Under the pieces are notes generated by a model. That model searched no databases. It was not told where the DNA came from and saw nothing but the letters and a program-made list of their open reading frames with translations. Positions 7,046-9,303 of a stretch of DNA of 9,303 nt are shown in pieces. The DNA comes from Thermoprotei archaeon (lineage in GTDB: Archaea > Thermoproteota > Methanomethylicia > Nezhaarchaeales > WYZ-LMO8), in NCBI GenBank assembly GCA_003650865.1, contig QMSN01000032.1, forward strand, positions 1 to 9,303, given 5' to 3'. A program made the position numbers and the translations under genes. Numbering within the stretch: position 1 is the first letter of the stretch; every line of letters starts with the position of its first letter.

Positions 7046-7549
7046 CTACTCTGAGATCTTGTAGGTCAGTAGGGTGGCGTTGACGTAGTATGGAGTGCCG
7101 TCGATCTTCATGACGCCGTGGAACATCCTCAAGACGCCTTCGTCGGTCACGTTGTAGGCCACAGCCTTACCAACTAGATGTAGGGTTTCGCCGCCGTTTG
7201 AGGCCCATAACTCTATGTAAGCGACTGCCCTCCTCTCGACGCTGCAGCTGTAGCCGTAGCCTTCATAGACGCTGTAGGAGGTTCCATTCACGGTTATTGT
7301 GCCCTCAATAGCCTTGTACGTGGTGACCCTAGGCAGGTGATCCGTAATGCTAACTTGAAGCTGAGCTGATAGAGGTACCTCAACTACTTCATCACCCGGC
7401 TGAGTCCTCGTGTAGGCGTGACCCTCTATGGTCACTGCTTCGTGGATTGCCCCTATGGTGGCCATGGCTATTGTTGACACGAGGAGAACTACTGCTATCA
7501 GTGAGGCTGTTATGCCAATAGCCTTCCTCTTCTCCAAGTGTATCACCAA
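7046..7549 (-). CDS. Hypothetical secreted or membrane-anchored protein
   Basis: I do not recognise the family of this 167-residue protein. A basic N-terminus (HLEKRK) precedes one hydrophobic helix (about 10-34), a signal peptide or anchor. The rest is a polar, probably beta-rich outer domain with repeated Thr/Val/Tyr strands, two cysteines separated by the region around 102 (only Cys102 is certain in the mature part) and three N-glycosylation sequons (Asn88, Asn133, Asn157). The start is TTG 7549 or GTG 7546; a TTTAAA box at 7569-7574 predicts transcription beginning almost exactly there, so the mRNA is probably leaderless. It diverges from the membrane protein/winged-helix pair across 90 bases, suggesting possible joint regulation. 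It could equally be an unrelated envelope protein. Confidence 0.75.
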   Translation of the reverse strand: MVIHLEKRKAIGITASLIAVVLLVSTIAMATIGAIHEAVTIEGHAYTRTQPGDEVVEVPLSAQLQVSITDHLPRVTTYKAIEGTITVNGTSYSVYEGYGYSCSVERRAVAYIELWASNGGETLHLVGKAVAYNVTDEGVLRMFHGVMKIDGTPYYVNATLLTYKISE

Positions 7550-7565
7550 GTTGAAGGCCTCTTCA

Positions 7566-7576
7566 GGATTTAAAAG
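7566..7576 (-). promoter_or_regulatory. Box A promoter for the secreted-protein gene
   Basis: CCTTTTAAATCC on the minus strand centres on TTTAAA at 7569-7574. Start of transcription about 26 bases on is near 7545-7548, overlapping the TTG 7549/GTG 7546 codons. This favours a leaderless mRNA and perhaps GTG 7546 as the true start. No Shine-Dalgarno sequence is needed or obvious. Confidence 0.5.
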
Positions 7577-7601
7577 GAGAGTGGACGATTGGTCTAGAAG
7601 A

Positions 7602-7607
7602 TTTATA
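7602..7607 (+). promoter_or_regulatory. Box A promoter for the membrane protein/winged-helix unit
   Basis: TTTATA at 7602-7607 predicts transcription start near 7630, just before AGGAG at 7631-7635. That leaves a leader of about 10 bases with a ribosome site 4 bases from the TTG at 7640. Together with the oppositely oriented box at 7569-7574 this forms a divergent promoter pair within 90 bases. Confidence 0.5.
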
Positions 7608-7639
7608 GCTATTAGAGGGCTTCGTGTTAGAGGAGAGCC

Positions 7640-8266
7640 TTGGCTAGTGGGGTTGTAGCCTTCATAGGGTTCGACGTGTTGATGGAGCTGGTGAGCTCAA
7701 TCATAGCCCTCATCATAGCATACTACGCAGCTCTGGGCTATAAGGCCTTGATGTCGAGGGTCCTCCTCTACTTGAACTTGAGCTTCTCAGTCTTGGGATG
7801 CGGCTTATTCATCGACGCCTTGCTGACGGCCTACGCAGTCTCCGTAATCTCGATTGCTGAGAGCGAAGCCCTCTTACTTCTCAAAGCCTCAACCTTCATC
7901 CTCTACTTCTGCGAGGTCACAGCCTTCGGCCTATTGACGTACGCTTATGTGAGGCAGAGGCTTAGCGCTTCGATGCCCATGGCCCCCATGGTAATAGCAC
8001 TGCTGAGAGGTTACACTCCAGTAGTTGAGGCCGTCATAGCCGCCATACTGCTCTTCATATTCGTCCAGACGGCATCAAATGCGGCTTCGTCTAGGTCTAA
8101 GCCCTCAATAATGGTTTCAGCTAGCTTCCTACTGCTCTGTTTAAGCCACATATTCTTCATGTTGACTAGAACCTGGGTTCCAAGCTACGTAGTGGCTCAC
8201 ACACTTCAGCTAGCGGGGTTTGCATGTCTCTTAGCGATGCTGCTGATGGTGAGGGCTAGGCGATGA
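7640..8266 (+). CDS. Polytopic membrane protein, unknown function
   Basis: This 208-residue protein has six or seven predicted membrane helices: about 12-33, 41-66, 80-103, possibly 113-124, 128-145, 157-176 and 183-205. Loops are short and basic (RQR at 105-107, SRSK at 151-154, RARR at the end), which puts the C-terminus inside by the positive-inside rule. No catalytic or transport motif is visible. The start is TTG 7640, supported by AGGAG upstream and by the TTTATA box; ATG 7682 would cut into helix 1. The stop overlaps the next gene's ATG (ATGA), so the protein and the winged-helix protein are probably made together. By context it may be a membrane sensor or partner for that regulator; this is inference only. 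Confidence 0.85.
   Translation: MASGVVAFIGFDVLMELVSSIIALIIAYYAALGYKALMSRVLLYLNLSFSVLGCGLFIDALLTAYAVSVISIAESEALLLLKASTFILYFCEVTAFGLLTYAYVRQRLSASMPMAPMVIALLRGYTPVVEAVIAAILLFIFVQTASNAASSRSKPSIMVSASFLLLCLSHIFFMLTRTWVPSYVVAHTLQLAGFACLLAMLLMVRARR
8248..8255 (+). promoter_or_regulatory. Ribosome binding site for the winged-helix gene
   Basis: GGTGAGGG lies within the end of the membrane-protein gene, 7 bases before the ATG at 8263. GGTGA matches the archaeal anti-Shine-Dalgarno core. It supports internal, coupled initiation within a bicistronic mRNA. Confidence 0.6.
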
Positions 8267-8559
8267 GCAGCCGGTACAGGTCTAGGATAAGGATAATAAC
8301 GGACATACTAGCCGTAATTAGGGATCACGGGGGCAGGGCTAGGCCTACCAAGATAATGTACATGGCCAACCTCTCCTACGAGAGATTGCAGAAGTACTTG
8401 AGCGACATGCTGTCCATGGAGTTAATAGTCGAGGAGAGGGGAGGATATGAGGGCGATAGAGAGGTCGTGTACTACGTGATAACCGATAAGGGGTTGAAGT
8501 TCTTAGATGAGGTCGAGAGGTTTAAGGCATTCGCAGAGGCATTTGGCCTCGAGCTTTGA
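8263..8559 (+). CDS. Winged-helix DNA-binding protein (HTH_45/SSO10a-like)
   Basis: This 98-residue protein has the layout of small archaeal winged-helix regulators. A basic N-terminus leads into helix 1 (about 6-21), followed by TKIMYMANLSYERLQKYL (29-46), which holds helix 2 and the recognition helix and is the hallmark of the HTH_45/SSO10a group. A two-strand wing follows (about 53-74, LIVEER...VVYYVIT). A charged C-terminal helix (76-95) would form the dimer coiled coil. It probably binds DNA as a dimer; targets are unknown, the adjacent divergent promoter region being the obvious candidate. It overlaps the membrane-protein gene by ATGA. SSO10a itself is an abundant chromatin-like protein, so an architectural role is the alternative. 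Confidence 0.9.
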   Translation: MSSRYRSRIRIITDILAVIRDHGGRARPTKIMYMANLSYERLQKYLSDMLSMELIVEERGGYEGDREVVYYVITDKGLKFLDEVERFKAFAEAFGLEL

Positions 8560-8590
8560 CGCCATTCTTTGGTCTCCTCCACTTGAGAGC

Positions 8591-8600
8591 AAGTTTTAAG
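8591..8600 (+). promoter_or_regulatory. Box A promoter for the MmgE/PrpD gene
   Basis: AAGTTTTAAG (8591-8600) is centred near 8596. Transcription start about 26-28 bases on falls at 8622-8624, directly before GTG 8625, implying a leaderless mRNA. The 65-base gap after the winged-helix gene holds nothing else. Confidence 0.5.
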
Positions 8601-8624
8601 GCTGAAGTGGGTAGTGTTGTAGCG

Positions 8625-9303
8625 GTGTTGGAGTTGTCGAGGCCGAGCTACGCTGAGCTCTTAGCTTCGTTCACCAGGTCATTTAAGTTGAGCAACACCC
8701 CTAAAAACGTTGTAGAACACGCCAAGCTCTGCTTCCTAGACTGGCTTGGAGCTACTCTAGCAGGATCTGCTGAGAAGGAGGCTGAGGTCCTAGCTGAGGT
8801 CTTCGGCGAGCTCAGCCCTAAGGAGTCGAGCATCGTGGGCTTCAAGCTTAAAGCGCCTTCACACGCAGCGGCCTACGTAAATGGTGCTGTGAGCCACATG
8901 GTTGAGCTCGACGACATACATAGAGAAGCCATCATACATCCAGGAGTCCCAGTAGTCCCAGCTGCTCTAGCCCTAGCTGAGAAGCAAGATGTCTCAGGTG
9001 AGAAGTTGCTGGAGGCGATCATAGTTGGATATGAGGTTGAGATCAGCATTGGGAAGGCCGTAAACCCCTCTCACTACAAGTACTGGCATACCACTGGGAC
9101 CTGCGGCACTTTCGGGGCTGCAGCAGCTGCGTGTAGAGTTCTCGAGCTCAGCGAGGAGGAGATAATGAACGCCTTGGGGGTAGCTGGCACCCACGCAGCG
9201 GGGCTCATAGAGGTCTTCGGAACCTCTAGTAAACCACTAAACCCAGGTAGAGCTGCAAGAGACGGCGTTGTAGCTGCTCTCTTAGCCTCAAGAGGCTTCA
9301 CTG
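8625..9303 (+). CDS. MmgE/PrpD-family protein, N-terminal half (3' end outside window)
   Basis: The frame is open from GTG 8625 to the window end (226 residues of a family usually about 450 long). The family includes 2-methylcitrate dehydratase (PrpD), cis-aconitate decarboxylase and iminodisuccinate epimerase, so the exact reaction is open. Recognisable segments are CFLDWLGATLAG (36-47), YVNGAVSHMVELDDIH (84-99), HPGVPVVPAALALAE (105-119), GYEVEISIGKA (135-145), YWHTTGTCGTFGAAAAA (153-169) and SSKPLNPGRAA (201-211). Asp96/Asp97, His105, His155 and Lys203 match active-site positions known in this fold. Asn206 stands where most members have His (LHPGRAA). GTG 8625 is chosen because it gives the normal family N-terminus and fits the leaderless promoter; GTG 8607 is the alternative. 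It appears to be its own transcription unit. Confidence 0.93.
   Translation, partial: MLELSRPSYAELLASFTRSFKLSNTPKNVVEHAKLCFLDWLGATLAGSAEKEAEVLAEVFGELSPKESSIVGFKLKAPSHAAAYVNGAVSHMVELDDIHREAIIHPGVPVVPAALALAEKQDVSGEKLLEAIIVGYEVEISIGKAVNPSHYKYWHTTGTCGTFGAAAAACRVLELSEEEIMNALGVAGTHAAGLIEVFGTSSKPLNPGRAARDGVVAALLASRGFT

Noticed and set aside
7428..7658. Plus-strand frame spanning the divergent promoter region
   Set aside because: It covers the start of the secreted-protein gene and both promoter boxes, is in a different frame from the membrane protein, and has no protein-like features.
8607..8609. GTG 8607 as start of the MmgE/PrpD gene
   Set aside because: In frame, but it would lie only about 10 bases from the box A and adds residues not expected at the family N-terminus; GTG 8625 fits better.
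9074..9301. Minus-strand frame at the right edge
   Set aside because: Antisense to the well-supported MmgE/PrpD gene, Ala/Pro/Ser-rich shadow.
1..9303. CRISPR arrays, tRNA or rRNA genes, insertion sequences
   Set aside because: No regularly spaced repeats, no cloverleaf or rRNA-like stretches, and no transposase or terminal inverted repeats were seen by eye.

Overview
The window reads as chromosomal DNA from a thermophile-like archaeon. The evidence is a HerA-type repair ATPase, an XPB helicase paired with the archaeal nuclease Bax1, an FrhB-family F420 flavoprotein, an SSO10a/HTH_45-like winged helix, TTTAAA/TTTATA promoter boxes placed for short-leader or leaderless mRNAs, and heavy AGG/AGA arginine codon use. 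The mix fits Thermoproteota or a related lineage, but the genus cannot be told from this window. Coding density is high: no gap exceeds about 165 bases, and there are no RNA genes, CRISPR arrays or insertion sequences.

Left part (1-5705). The C-terminal part of a HerA ATPase enters on the + strand and ends at 706. Its stop codon overlaps that of the convergent bax1. The minus strand then carries four genes, in transcription order: an MFS transporter (5699-4539), an AP-endonuclease-2/xylose-isomerase-like TIM barrel (4512-3664), XPB (3526-2165) and bax1 (2172-703). XPB and bax1 overlap by 8 bases and form the known archaeal helicase-nuclease pair implicated in excision repair. The TIM-barrel protein carries residues matching all nine metal ligands of endonuclease IV with similar spacing, so it could be a repair nuclease rather than a sugar isomerase.

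Middle part (5706-7045). A divergent promoter region separates the transporter from a + strand gene for an FqoF/FpoF-like protein: two N-terminal [4Fe-4S] motifs followed by FrhB N and C domains. Its hydrogenase or dehydrogenase partners are not in the window. T-runs on both strands in 6958-7045 look like convergent terminators.

Right part (7046-9303). A small secreted or membrane-anchored protein (minus strand) diverges from a two-gene + strand unit: a polytopic membrane protein overlapping a 98-residue winged-helix protein by ATGA. This may be an undescribed envelope-linked regulatory unit. The window closes inside an MmgE/PrpD-family gene with a promoter box placed for a leaderless GTG start at 8625.
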